A stretch of 64,000 bases of DNA from Anaeromyces robustus (Eukaryota; Neocallimastigomycota; Neocallimastigomycetes; Neocallimastigales; Neocallimastigaceae). Positions within the stretch are counted from its first letter, which is position 1. Each line of letters begins with the position of its first letter. Under the pieces are notes generated by a model. That model did no database searches, was not told where the DNA came from, and was given only the letters and a program-made list of their open reading frames with translations. A program made the position numbers and the translations under genes. The stretch covers positions 16,017 to 80,016 of the forward strand of contig MCFG01000331.1 in NCBI GenBank assembly GCA_002104895.1, given 5' to 3'. This document shows positions 31,432-41,944 of the stretch, in pieces.

Positions 31432-31469
31432 ATTACCTTTTCTTTTAATATGGGTATTTTACTTTTCAT
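24804..31469 (-). CDS. Giant Asn-rich low-complexity protein of unknown function
   Basis: I join five exons into one gene: 31469-31437, 31294-29438, 29286-29270 (17 nt), 29167-29078 and 28959-24804. The sum is 6153 nt, or 2050 codons plus stop. Support is the start MKSKIPILKEK, the donor GTAAGT after VIANN, and a coiled segment created by the junctions (NILSRINNNINHIEQ, then VEETLKRLRKKYDIDEEFEK) that has heptad character around residues 640-680. The rest is low-complexity Asn, Asp, Glu, Ser and Lys, with poly-Asn runs. Residues about 1129-1292 are two copies of an 82-residue unit, and about 1530-1700 are tandem (D/N)ERNI pentapeptides. There is no signal peptide, membrane segment or recognisable catalytic domain. 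It might be a scaffold or disordered protein; function is unknown. If the joins are wrong, it would be two genes, 24804-28913 and 29372-31469. Confidence 0.7.
25856..26366. repeat. 15-bp coding minisatellite encoding (D/N)ERNI pentapeptides
   Basis: About 34 tandem copies of a 15-bp unit (plus strand ATATTTCTTTCATTA or its CATCA variant). They encode NERNI or DERNI, with DT, DA and NE variants on the edges. The unit is a multiple of three and lacks stops in several frames. This is why long spurious frames of repeated MKEIL (minus) and LSLIF (plus) overlie it. Confidence 0.97.
27082..27570. repeat. 246-bp in-frame tandem duplication
   Basis: Segment 27082-27327 is repeated at 27328 to about 27570 with almost no base differences. 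Only the number of ATT (Asn) triplets and one A/G (AATGATGTC versus AGTGATGTC) change. Each unit encodes about 82 residues including SKTVINENNMNLNNPDSKN and ESFFIDDDITTN. Confidence 0.95.
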
Positions 31470-31695
31470 ATCTTAGAGGTATATTTTTTATTTTAATCAT
31501 TAATTTTTTTATATTAATAATTATTTATATATATATATATTTTATATACTACATAACATTTATTTGAATAAAATTTTTGAATAAAAAGAAAAAGTTTTAA
31601 AAAATAGTGATTTTAATTAAACTGAGTTTTTTTAAATATTTAATAAAAAAAAATTTTTTTTTTTTATAATTAAATTTTAATTAAAATCATTTTTA

Positions 31696-31726
<31 letters not shown>

Positions 31727-32005
31727 AAGCTGTGTAACAAACATTACAATAATAACTTTTTTTTTTTTTTTATGGCACACAATTTGTACGTCAACTTTAT
31801 TGAATTTAAATATTAAAATACATGAATCATAAAAAAAACACATAATGAAAAAAAAATGATACTACTAAAAAAAAATAAAAACCAGTAATATATTATAGAT
31901 AATAATAAATAATACTGGAGGGAAAAAAAATAGTATAATAATATTTAAAAACAATAAATCCATACAAGCCCTTAATTCTAAATATAGAATTAAAGTAAAA
32001 TTGAT

Positions 32006-35000
32006 CTATCCTATTCCACTAGGGTCGGAAATAGGATCGGCATTTGCCCTACTAGGCTGTCCTACTGTGTTATCAGCATTGACGTTCCTGGAGAGGTTGG
32101 TTTTAAATTTATTGAACAATATATGTTGTCTTTTACAGACAACAGGCATGATATCATTCAATAGAGCCGCAGATCGCAACAAGAATGGGGATATTGAATA
32201 AGTACCAGATTCAGTCTGACACTTAAACAAACATTCCCATTCCATTTTGTATGGACTATCGTTAATTCTATCACTAAAACCATAATCCCTTCCACCAATT
32301 AAAAAAATATAAATACTATACCTATTAACTATTTTTTTATTACCTAATATATCTATATTACTAATACAATTAAACCTCATATTATTACTATTTTTATAAC
32401 CCTTAACAATACTATTAATTCTATTATCTACACTAGGGTTATTACTGGTCCTAACTAAACTATTAAAAAGACTATCTAAAAAATAAAAAAAATTTCTATC
32501 TAGATCAGAGAAGTGATCAATACGAAGATTTTTAAATAAGAAACAATTTATAAACCAATGATCAATTCTCTGATAACTGTCACAATGGAAACAACATGAA
32601 CAACAATTAGGACAAGAATTATTAATCATTTTTGCAGCTTTAGCAACTCTAGCATCGATTTTATATCCACATCTTGCCCTAAGTATCCACCTAAAACCTT
32701 TGCTATATTCAGGATATTCTAGATTAAGTTTTAAGTAATTCCTTGATTCTTCAAATTTGTACATTTTATAAGTTTTAGCTTTAATTGATTTATCACTGTT
32801 CATGTCTCTGTCCCAATAGAATTCCATAATTTCTTTAGAAGAGGATGAAATATTGTTTAATTTATCATTTAATATTTTACTTTCTTTGTCCCAAGTCCAT
32901 TTTCTTGTTGTAGCAACATTATTAACTATCTTAGAGATAATGCAGTTGGAGTCCTTCCACTTATTAAAACATCTAACCTGAGCTAAAGCACATTTACCAG
33001 AAAGTGGAGGAATATTGAGTTCTTTTGAGATGCAATAAATAGAAACAAAAGAATTAGGTTTCGAGTAGCCTAAAATCCAATAAAAACCTTTGTTAATAAT
33101 TGTTTGTGTAGAACTAGTATTGTTTTTGTTAGAACCAAGCAAAGGAGCGTAATAGGAAACTTGTCCAATAACTTTTGCAGAGAATAAAGTTCTTTTAAGA
33201 GGAATAGGAATCAGATCATTTTTTAAAAAACCTTGAATTGAAAACAAAGCCTTACTAACTTTATTTTTCATTTTACTAATAACGAATTTTAAATCTAGAG
33301 ATTTGTGAAAGGGAACACCAAGGTAAGTATAACAATCTGTTTTAGGGATTGGGATTCCTGTTAAATAAAAGGTAGGGTCTTCTCTAAGAATATATTCCGA
33401 ATTTTCATGTCTAACAGCAAATGTGGCACATTTATTAATTCCAAAAGTCATCTCATTGTCCTTAGCCCATTTACTAACTGAGCGAAGAAGTTTATTCATA
33501 CGAGATCTACTAGGGGCACAAAGAACAATATCATCAGCAAATAATCCTCCACAGCAATATTCAGTATCTATTTTCACACCATTATGCAGGCAATCGTTGA
33601 AGATGTCATTGATAAACAAATTAAAAAGTATAGGAGATAAGGGACATCCTTGTCGAACTCCTTTAAGTATACTGAAGGAATCGGAAAATTGTCCATTAAT
33701 TTTAACACAAGCTTTGGAAGACAGATATAGGTTCTCCAAAAATTGAAAGCATTTTCCTTGTATACCAAGAGTATAAATTTTCGATAAAATGTTATAGATG
33801 GGCACAGAATCGTAAGCTTTTTTAAGATCCAGAAAAGCTAAATAAGTATCTTCCCCTTTGAATTTACGTCTTTGACAAATAGAAAGAATAGAGATAAAAA
33901 GACTAATACATTCTTCCTTATTCCGAAAGCCAAATTGTTCTGGTCTAATGAATCCATGACTTATACCATATTCAGAAATTCTAGAAGCAATAATTTTCGA
34001 AAGAATCTTAATACCATTATTGATAAGAGAGATACCACGATAGTTATCACAATTAGAAAGATCGCCTTTTTTTGGAATAGAAACAATGGAAGCATTATTC
34101 CAAAAAATAGGAAAATCACCATTCCAAATACGATTAATTAAGAAATGGAAACAACTAAGACCAGCCGGAACATAGGAAACATTATTTGCAGAGTCATCTG
34201 AAGAGGAATCAGGAATTAAAGCTTTATAAAATTCAATAGGGATACCATCGGGACCCGAGGCTTTAAAGTTAGGGATAGAAAGGATGGCCTTTTTGATTTC
34301 TTCAATGCTGATATCTTGGTTAATATCCCATACTATGTTATTTCCACTCTTTATACGATTGATAGCGGGAGAATACTTCCAGAATTTTTTATTCATGCTA
34401 TGTCCAGTAGAGTCATTACTAAGTTTCTTATAATAATTACACCAAACATCTAATTGATCTTTAGTACTATACTCTAAGTTATCTTGGTGGTCTCTGATAG
34501 GATGAGGTATAAATAACTCCTGATTGTTATTTTTAATATTCTTCTTAATCCATGACCATGATTTTCTGCTGTCATTTTGTAAGGTAGCCTCGCAGCCTAT
34601 TTTAATCCAAAATAAATAGTTTTGTCTTCTAAATTCATTACATTTTTTATGAATAGATTGGCATAATTTATTATAAGATGCAACAAGGATAATAAATTGA
34701 TTAGGTTCATAATCTAAATGGCTCTTTTTAATTTGTCGATACTTCAAGCTTTTAATTCTTTGAAGACAGTAAATATTACGTGACATATGGAACATTGATT
34801 TCCTAATTTCAGTAGAAGATGTAATTTCAAGATCCTCTGCAATTGAATTAGATGTATCAATAAACTTATCAACTAGATCGTCAATAGAAAGATAAGGATT
34901 ATTAAAAATCTCATTATTTAAAATAGCAAACTTGTTATTGTCAACAATATCGTTTTTCATTTCCTTACAGCGAATTCTATTCCATTGAACAACCTTTTTT

Positions 35001-36253
35001 GGGTGAGTAAAGGAGAGATCAACAAAGTTTTTCTTACAATATACTAGCATTGGTTTATGATCAGAGACTGGGTGATAATCAATAAAAGAAGCATACGATA
35101 TAAGGTTCAACATTTTATAATTAACCAAAGCATGATCAATATCTGAAGATAGATTACCTTGAACCCAAGAGATTCTTGAACTATTGAGAGGTAAAATCAT
35201 CCAACCATTAATTTGTGATATTTTTTCTTCAAGGTCCACTGTTTTCATGTTAAAATCCCCAACAAGAATAGAAGCATGATCACGATGAATATTAAGCCAT
35301 TCAATAACTTCTGCTAAAGCACACTTCACTTGTGTAGAATGAGAGCTGACGGGGATATATACATTTCCAACAGAGCATTTAGAGTCGTAGATATTATAAT
35401 TGGTTAAGGAAATAATGTAATTAAATGAATTCTCTTCAAGTATTGCTTGACAAGATTTATGATAACCTAAAAATAAATCTCTCATGCCTGGAATACTATC
35501 AACGGCTCTTCTAACAAAATAACGGTAATTGGGAATAGTGACTTTACATGGTTGACTACTATTGGAACCAGAACCATTCTTTGTTTCTTGAAAACAGAGG
35601 AAAAGAGGTTTGAATAATGTGATAAAGTATTCGATACTATCTTTCTTTTCATGGTTCCATCCATTGGTATTCCAACTGAGACAAAAAGTAAACTTATCTT
35701 TGATAGAATTAAGAGAGTTGAGATTAGAGTGTATACTAACTAATGAGTTGCGTTGAGAAGAATCTGAAGTATTAGATTGTGAGGATGTTGTAGTAGAATT
35801 ACTTTGGTTATTAATTGAATCATTAAAGTTTGTTGTAGAATTACTTTGGTTATTGATTGAATCATTAAAGTTTGTTGAAGAAGAAAATAGTTGATTTCTG
35901 GTCTGTTGAAGTGATCTTTTACGAATATAATGAGTGCAATTACTATACGACAAGCGAGCATTTGAGATATGTGATACAAATTTCTTTTTGAAATCATCAA
36001 ATTTGAAGTCAGATGATAAAACCTTGATCCTAAAATACCAACCTCTAGAACACATAGATCGTTTAACTGAAAGAATGTACTTGTTGAACTCCTTAAATTT
36101 CGATTCCAGAAAATCCATCATATATGCATTGGTCCATGAGTGAAGGCCATTGATGAAGATAATGCTAGTGTTGTTAATATCAATTCCATAACAACGGAAA
36201 CCACGAACAAACACATTACTATTTTCGTTACTATTATAAAAATTCCGTACCAT
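32006..36253 (-). CDS. LINE ORF2: endonuclease, reverse transcriptase and zinc knuckle, 1415 aa
   Basis: The reading frame is uninterrupted. Residues about 1-115 form a compact N-terminal region with a possible RRM-like pattern (IIFINGLHSWTN, RGWYFRIKVLSSDF). It is followed by a Ser/Asn linker holding two exact NFNDSINNQSNSTT repeats. An AP-type endonuclease spans about 188-400, with SWNTNGW, FQETK, LVGDFN, SDIDHALVN and SDHKP, so the catalytic Asn, Glu, Asp and His are all present. The reverse transcriptase spans about 660-960: ASGPDGIPIEFYK, LINNGIKILSKIIASRI, FLDLKKAYDSVP, GVRQGCPLSPILFNLFIN and FADDIVLC (near 904), followed by YLGVPF. A Cys/His cluster near 1210-1235 (CPNCCSC, CFHCDSY, H, C) resembles the C-terminal knuckle of LINEs. 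This enzyme nicks target DNA and primes cDNA synthesis there. All visible catalytic residues are intact, so the copy could be active. Confidence 0.96.
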   Translation of the reverse strand: MVRNFYNSNENSNVFVRGFRCYGIDINNTSIIFINGLHSWTNAYMMDFLESKFKEFNKYILSVKRSMCSRGWYFRIKVLSSDFKFDDFKKKFVSHISNARLSYSNCTHYIRKRSLQQTRNQLFSSSTNFNDSINNQSNSTTNFNDSINNQSNSTTTSSQSNTSDSSQRNSLVSIHSNLNSLNSIKDKFTFCLSWNTNGWNHEKKDSIEYFITLFKPLFLCFQETKNGSGSNSSQPCKVTIPNYRYFVRRAVDSIPGMRDLFLGYHKSCQAILEENSFNYIISLTNYNIYDSKCSVGNVYIPVSSHSTQVKCALAEVIEWLNIHRDHASILVGDFNMKTVDLEEKISQINGWMILPLNSSRISWVQGNLSSDIDHALVNYKMLNLISYASFIDYHPVSDHKPMLVYCKKNFVDLSFTHPKKVVQWNRIRCKEMKNDIVDNNKFAILNNEIFNNPYLSIDDLVDKFIDTSNSIAEDLEITSSTEIRKSMFHMSRNIYCLQRIKSLKYRQIKKSHLDYEPNQFIILVASYNKLCQSIHKKCNEFRRQNYLFWIKIGCEATLQNDSRKSWSWIKKNIKNNNQELFIPHPIRDHQDNLEYSTKDQLDVWCNYYKKLSNDSTGHSMNKKFWKYSPAINRIKSGNNIVWDINQDISIEEIKKAILSIPNFKASGPDGIPIEFYKALIPDSSSDDSANNVSYVPAGLSCFHFLINRIWNGDFPIFWNNASIVSIPKKGDLSNCDNYRGISLINNGIKILSKIIASRISEYGISHGFIRPEQFGFRNKEECISLFISILSICQRRKFKGEDTYLAFLDLKKAYDSVPIYNILSKIYTLGIQGKCFQFLENLYLSSKACVKINGQFSDSFSILKGVRQGCPLSPILFNLFINDIFNDCLHNGVKIDTEYCCGGLFADDIVLCAPSRSRMNKLLRSVSKWAKDNEMTFGINKCATFAVRHENSEYILREDPTFYLTGIPIPKTDCYTYLGVPFHKSLDLKFVISKMKNKVSKALFSIQGFLKNDLIPIPLKRTLFSAKVIGQVSYYAPLLGSNKNNTSSTQTIINKGFYWILGYSKPNSFVSIYCISKELNIPPLSGKCALAQVRCFNKWKDSNCIISKIVNNVATTRKWTWDKESKILNDKLNNISSSSKEIMEFYWDRDMNSDKSIKAKTYKMYKFEESRNYLKLNLEYPEYSKGFRWILRARCGYKIDARVAKAAKMINNSCPNCCSCCFHCDSYQRIDHWFINCFLFKNLRIDHFSDLDRNFFYFLDSLFNSLVRTSNNPSVDNRINSIVKGYKNSNNMRFNCISNIDILGNKKIVNRYSIYIFLIGGRDYGFSDRINDSPYKMEWECLFKCQTESGTYSISPFLLRSAALLNDIMPVVCKRQHILFNKFKTNLSRNVNADNTVGQPSRANADPISDPSGIG

Positions 36254-36314
36254 TGTGATTATATATATTTAATATTGAAAAAAATAAAAAAGAAAAATGA
36301 AGTGCAAAACTAAA

Positions 36315-36366
<52 letters not shown>

Positions 36367-36846
36367 AAAAAGATCGAGTTAAAAAAAATGTAGACTAGTA
36401 ATAACTGAATGTAAATTTTTCACTGTTGTTTAAATTTTACAATTGTTTATCTTCTTTACACTATTATAAAAACACTTTTAGAATATTGATAGATGTTATA
36501 AAATCTCTTTTTGCGAATGTAAATATATTTGAAATCTTGTAAATTCTTAAATTCATGAAATTAAAAAAAAAAGTTAAAGGTGAAGAACTCAAAATAACTA
36601 TTCTAAATTCTAATAAAGTATAAGCACATGCATTTGAGTGAATCAAGCTCATACAATAATTAACGCAATTACAATGGATTCATACAGTGATAATATACAG
36701 AAATACATGAAAGGTAAATTTAAAAGAAAATACAAATAACTCATTTCCTGCATACCCAACTTATACATATTATTAGAAAAAAGAACAATTATTGAGGAGA
36801 CTTCATAAAATGCCCTTAACGTCGCCATGTATCGACAGGCATTTAC

Positions 36847-36895
36847 CCTCTTCTGAGCATTCCAAATGAATGGAAGTACAGGTCCTCAGAAGAGG
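36847..36895. promoter_or_regulatory. Hairpin in the LINE leader
   Basis: CCTCTTCTGAG (36847-36857) and CTCAGAAGAGG (36885-36895) are perfect 11-bp complements around a 27-nt loop. The loop can itself pair TTCCA with TGGAA. The hairpin lies in the only G+C-rich non-coding patch near the element, upstream of the minus-strand ORF. It could be an internal promoter or RNA structure of the 5' UTR; this is inferred from position only. Confidence 0.6.
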
Positions 36896-36920
36896 TCAAG
36901 GATGGATGGATCATCATGAA

Positions 36921-36999
36921 TAAAATTATTATTTTTGTATTATTTTTGTAAAAAATTATTAAAAAAAAAAAAAATTCTTGTTTTATTTTTTATAACAAA

Positions 37000-37043
<44 letters not shown>

Positions 37044-37046
37044 AAG

Positions 37047-37081
<35 letters not shown>

Positions 37082-37448
37082 ATATCGTGAAATTAAAGTT
37101 TATATAATAAAAATAAAATAGCATCTTCATTTTAATTTTATTGTTTCTTTATATAATTATTTTAAAGTATTAAATTATAATTATAAAAATTATAATCAAA
37201 ATTAAAAAAAAAATTGTATATATAATATAGTAAACATCTCAATTTTTAATAATAAATAAAAATTTATATAGAATGAATATTGAATTATTGAATTATTGAA
37301 TTATTGAATTTCTTTTATGTTTTTGTTAATATTTTTTTTTATTCACTTATTCATTACAACTACCTTATAATAATAAAATAAAATAAAATAAAAAATGTTA
37401 TAAATTTGTATAATATTGAAATTTAATATAAAAATGAAATAATATTTA

Positions 37449-37514
<66 letters not shown>

Positions 37515-38155
37515 AAAATAATTATAAAAACTAAATAATAATAATGAAAATATTTTTATTTATGCTAATTTTGATTTCATTTAATATTTATAAAATAATA
37601 TACAAACTTTACCTAAAGTTTATTTTAATATATATATTATAATGACTTATTATTCTTGGTGTTATTTTAGATTCTATGAATAATAAAATGAATAATTAAT
37701 AATTAATAATTTATTTCATATTTATTATTATTTAATAATTTCTTATTAATAAGTTTCTTTTTTAATTTTATACATATTTTTATATATTCTTATATATATT
37801 TTTTTAAAAAAAAAGTCCTAAATGGCCAAAAGTAAATTCTTGGTGATTACTATTATTGGTTATTTGTCTAGATATAATATTGAATTAATATATTAGAATG
37901 TAGAGTAGTAATAATATATATTCATTTATAAATTATTTTACAAAAAAAAAGAATTTTTTTTTTCTTTATAATAAAAAATTAATAAGGATAATGAATAATA
38001 GAATAATAGTATATAATATGTTTATGAGTATCATTACAATCATTACAATAATTATTTATTTATTTCTTTTTATTTATTATTCATTATTTTTTTACTTTAA
38101 TATTATTATTTATTTTAATAATGTATTATATTAATATTTATTTTTATTTAGAATG

Positions 38156-38188
<33 letters not shown>

Positions 38189-38982
38189 AAATATAAATAT
38201 ATTTCTTGTTTATATCTTGTAAAAATTAAAAGTATAGAAAATGATAAAATATGTAATTATAATATCAAATATTTAACTATCATTTATAAAAAGAAAAGTT
38301 GAAATATAAAGTAGTTGCTAGTTAAAATATTGATAAGGTTCCGAAATAAAGTAGTTAAATATTTAATAATTTAATAAGTATTACTTAATAAGTAACCTAT
38401 TTTATATTTTATTATTATTTTATAAATAAAGAACATATAACCATTATTTATAAAATGTTTTTTCCATTAATGAGTATATAAAAAAAAATAATATAATTAT
38501 ATATTATTAAAAAAAAAATTAAAAAATAAAATTATTATTTTATCATTATTTTAACGATATTATATTTATTGTACTCTAAAGTATAGGAATTACATGTTAA
38601 TATTTTATATTCTTATTTTTAATTAAAATTGTTAAATATTTTAATTTTTTTTTTTTCCAAATTTTTATTTGTTATAAGTTTTTTATATTTAATATTTTTA
38701 TATGATACTTTGAAATTAATATTATATATATATATATATAAGTATTCTTTTTTATCTTTTTTTAATTTTTATTTTTAATACTTTATTTATTTATTTATTT
38801 TTATTTTTATTTTATTATTTTATTTTTGATTTAAATATTATATTTTTATATTTAAATATATAAAGTAATATTTTAATCAAACATAAACTAAAAAACGTTA
38901 TTTTTATTATTAATTATTTTATATATAAAAATTAATAGATTTTTATGTATTAAAATATTTATATATATATTTATTTATTTCT

Positions 38983-39017
<35 letters not shown>

Positions 39018-39023
39018 TTATTT

Positions 39024-39055
<32 letters not shown>

Positions 39056-39069
39056 TTATTTATTTATTT

Positions 39070-39105
<36 letters not shown>

Positions 39106-39395
39106 TTTTATCAGTAGCACAAACTTGTTTTATAATTTTATTAACTAAAAATTAAAAAAAAAATAAAAATAAAAAATAAAAATAAAAAACAAAGATAATA
39201 TATATATATATTAAACAATAAAAATATGAACATAAAAAGTGGTATATAATGTAGATTAAATTTAATAATTAATTATATAAATATTAATTAAATTAATTCA
39301 ATTGAATATATATGAATAAATATAATTATAATTTGAATTAATGTATTTTTTTTATTTTATTTTATATTATTTTTTTTTAAAAAAATAGTTTTAAA
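36921..39395. other. Intergenic AT-rich region with microsatellites
   Basis: Contains (AAAT)n at about 37001-37084, (TTA)n at about 37450-37513 and (TTTA)n at about 38966-39110, with poly-A and poly-T between. No gene seen. Confidence 0.75.
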
Positions 39396-39446
39396 ATGAT
39401 AAAATATGTAAATGAATTAAAAATAAATTTAGAATTAAAAAAATAA
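39396..39446 (+). promoter_or_regulatory. Upstream ORF whose stop overlaps the LRR start (TAATG)
   Basis: A 16-codon frame starting ATG at 39396 ends with TAA at 39444-39446, sharing its last A with the ATG of the LRR gene at 39446. If transcribed together, ribosomes would end the uORF exactly at the main start. Such overlap can lower or couple translation. It could also be chance in AT-rich DNA. Confidence 0.35.
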
Positions 39447-40895
39447 TGAGTAATTGTGAAGAAGATATTAATGATAAAAAACCCTTAAAACCATCTTCAT
39501 ATGAAAGTTATAAAGTTTGCTTAAAAACTATTAATGATATCAACCAATTAAATCAAGCAATTTATAATTATCAAGAAGAATTAGTCAATGTAACCTATTT
39601 AACCATTGAAATTCCTGAATTAGAAAGATTTCCAGAAGAATTATTTCCTTTATTAAAAAATATAAAAGTATTTAGAAGTTTCAGTAAAAATATACAATTT
39701 CTTCCAAATGATTTATGGGAGCTAAAAAATTTAAAGGTTTTACAAATTTGTAATTGTAAAATTCAAAATATTTCAGAAGATATTAAAAAATTAAAAAATT
39801 TAGATGAATTAATAATTAATCATTGTAGAGTGGAAAGTATTCCCGAAAATATAAAATATTTGAAATTTTTAACCTATTTAAATCTTTCTAATACTCGTAT
39901 AACCTTACTTCCAAAAGAAATTGGATATTTAGAAAATTTAACTACTATATTTATTTGGTTTACGAAATTAGAAAAACTTCCGAAAGAAATAGGTAAATTA
40001 ACTAATTTAGAAAAAATAGACATTTGTCTGAACGAAATAAAAGAAATTCCAAAAGAAATTGGTAATTTAAAAAAATTAAAAGAATTTAATCTTTATAAAA
40101 ATAAAGTAAAAGTTATTCCAAAAGAAATTGGTGGATTAATTTCTTTAGAAATATTAAATATAGTTTCAAATGAATTTGAATACGTTCCTGAAGAAATTAA
40201 ATATCTTAAAAATTTAAAAGTTTTACAAATGCAATTAAATGACAATTTAGTCTATCTTCCTACTCGTTCAATAGGTGAGTTGGAAAATTTAAGATTTTTA
40301 AGGGTTGATGAAAAATTTTCCATTGAGAAAGTTTTAAAAAACGATTTTGAGTCTGAAGATGATTTTTATGATTATTATAATTTAAATCCATATATATATC
40401 ATGAAAAGTTGTATCGAGATTTTAAAAAATTAAATTTAAGTCATCGTCATTTAGAAGAATTACCTCTTGATATAGTAAATATGCGAAATTTAAGAGAAAT
40501 AGATCTTCATAGTAATAATTTAACTTATTTAACACCTCTAATATCAAATTTAAATCATGTAAGAATATTATATTTATAGTTACCTTTCTGAAAAAATATT
40601 TAAAATGCCCAAAATAAGAGAAATTGTTGTGGAAGGATATTTAATACCTAGTTCTATTTTAAAGGATTTTTCATTTAATTTTAAATATTTATATATAAAT
40701 AAAGATTATATAATTTTTCTACTTTGGAAAAGAAAAAATAAAACACCAATAAGTACAAATGAATTAAATATTATGCATGTCCGTAGTAGTCATAAAATAT
40801 ATAGGATTTCATTTGTCAATAAAAAACTAATTCCTTATAAAAAAAGTGAAAATCAAAGCAAATATATTGATTATAAAAATTTAAAAGGAAAATAA
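39446..40895 (+). pseudogene. Leucine-rich repeat protein with a frameshift
   Basis: The first frame (39446-40579, 377 aa) is an intracellular-type LRR protein with no signal peptide. A 45-residue head (PSSYESYKVCLKTIND) is followed by about 12 repeats of roughly 23 residues, with recurring LPKEIG, IPKEIG and VPEEI at fixed spacing (for example LEKLPKEIGKLTNLEKIDI). This is the plant/fungal Ras-group LRR type used for protein binding. It stops at TAG after HVRILYL. A second frame that is open from just before that stop reads YSYLSEKIFK, then MPKIREIVVEGYLIP and on to 40895, and continues the fold naturally. One indel near 40570-40580 therefore splits what was a single gene. No intron can repair it: the only GT...AG pair there is 21 nt, does not change frame and runs into a stop. 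Confidence 0.8.
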
Positions 40896-40995
40896 TATTT
40901 ATTTTGTATGAGGATAATCATCACTATATATGTTTTTTTGAAAAAAGTTATTTTTTAATAAAATTGGATTTTTTATTAATAGTTTTTATATATAT

Positions 40996-41058
<63 letters not shown>

Positions 41059-41189
41059 AAATAAAATAATATTTATTTCTTTTTTTTTCTTTTTCTTTTT
41101 TTTTTTTTTTTATTTTCTATTTTATTTTTTTTTTATTTATAAATTGATTTTATTATTCTGAATAAAATTTTTATAAAAAAAAAGTATAA
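40896..41189. other. Spacer with a long poly-A run
   Basis: Includes about 54 consecutive A residues near 41000-41053, then T-rich sequence. No gene. Confidence 0.8.
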
Positions 41190-41454
41190 TTGAATATGAA
41201 TTTGCTTACCCTTTTTGTAATTTTGGTATCCGTTAATTATAATTTGGCGAAAGAACCAAAGATATTTTGTCGTTATAATTATCAAGGCATTTCAAAAATT
41301 TATGATCCAGCGTATTATGATAATCAAGGTCAGATAGTTTATGCACAAACTATTAAAGAATATGCCAAAGTATTAGGGCCAACATGGTATGGAGTTTCAT
41401 GGTGTGATAATAATACTATGGTTGAATAATATTGGATTATATAATTTTTTGTAA
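41190..41454 (+). pseudogene. Secreted DPxY/CGNNT-module protein, copy 1 (truncated)
   Basis: A 79-residue frame (41190-41429) starts with a signal peptide (MNMNLLTLFVILVSVNYNLA). The mature module follows: IFCRYNYQGISKIYDPAYY, IKEYAKVLGPTWYGVSWC, DNNTMV. It aligns closely with copy 2 (45233) and more loosely with copy 3 (51207). The frame ends at GAA TAA after MV. Relative to copy 2 an extra G follows ATGGTT; without it the frame would read through 11 more codons to TAA at 41454. Everything that follows the module in the other copies is missing. Family not recognised. Confidence 0.7.
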
Positions 41455-41944
41455 TAATAAAAAAAAATAAAAAAAAAAAAAAAAAGATAATTAAAAAATG
41501 TTATTTAGTATTTTATTAGTTTATTAATTAATTAATAAACCTTTATATAAATCTATTAGAAAATATAATAAATATTATTATATTAAGAATTATAATATAT
41601 TATTTAGATATATCTAACCCCTAAGTATAAATTTTTTATATTCTAAATAATCTTTTATTATTATTAATAAATATTTATTGTTTTTTATATATATTTAAAA
41701 GCAATAAATATATAAAAAAAAATTAAAATTATAAAATATGAAATGAAAAAGAAAAAGAAAATTTAAATAGATAAAAATTAAAAAAAATAAAAAAAAAAAT
41801 CTATTAAAATAGAATAAATAATTAAAGTATGAAATAAAAATAGATAAAAATAAAAAATAATAAATAAAATAAAATAAAATAAAATAAAATAAAATAAAAT
41901 AAAATAAAATAAAATAAAATAAAATAAAATAAAATTAAATAAAA
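41430..41944. other. Spacer with (AAAAT)n array
   Basis: AT-only spacer; an AAAAT pentanucleotide array runs from about 41872 to 41975, into the end of the next frame. Confidence 0.8.

Larger units (their letters stand above)
31757..36920 (-). mobile_element. LINE-type non-LTR retrotransposon, apparently full-length ORF2
   Basis: On the minus strand the element runs from a structured, G+C-richer leader (about 36920-36770) through the intact ORF to a poly-A tail (15 Ts on the plus strand, 31757-31771). Its base composition and codon use are visibly less AT-biased than the flanks. A poly-A tract at 36332-36361 lies between leader and ORF. No separate ORF1 is seen upstream. The 5' boundary is estimated from composition, and I could not find a matching target-site duplication. 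Confidence 0.8.

Noticed and set aside
32001-36143. Plus-strand and other-frame ORFs inside the LINE
   Set aside because: Shadows of the long minus-strand endonuclease/reverse-transcriptase frame.
36464-36652. 62-codon minus-strand frame as LINE ORF1
   Set aside because: Short, no Cys/His knuckle or coiled coil, and separated from the ORF by a poly-A tract.
40565-40585. A possible mini-intron GTAAG...TATAG to repair the LRR frameshift
   Set aside because: Only 21 nt, too short to splice, a multiple of three, and removal leads directly to a stop.
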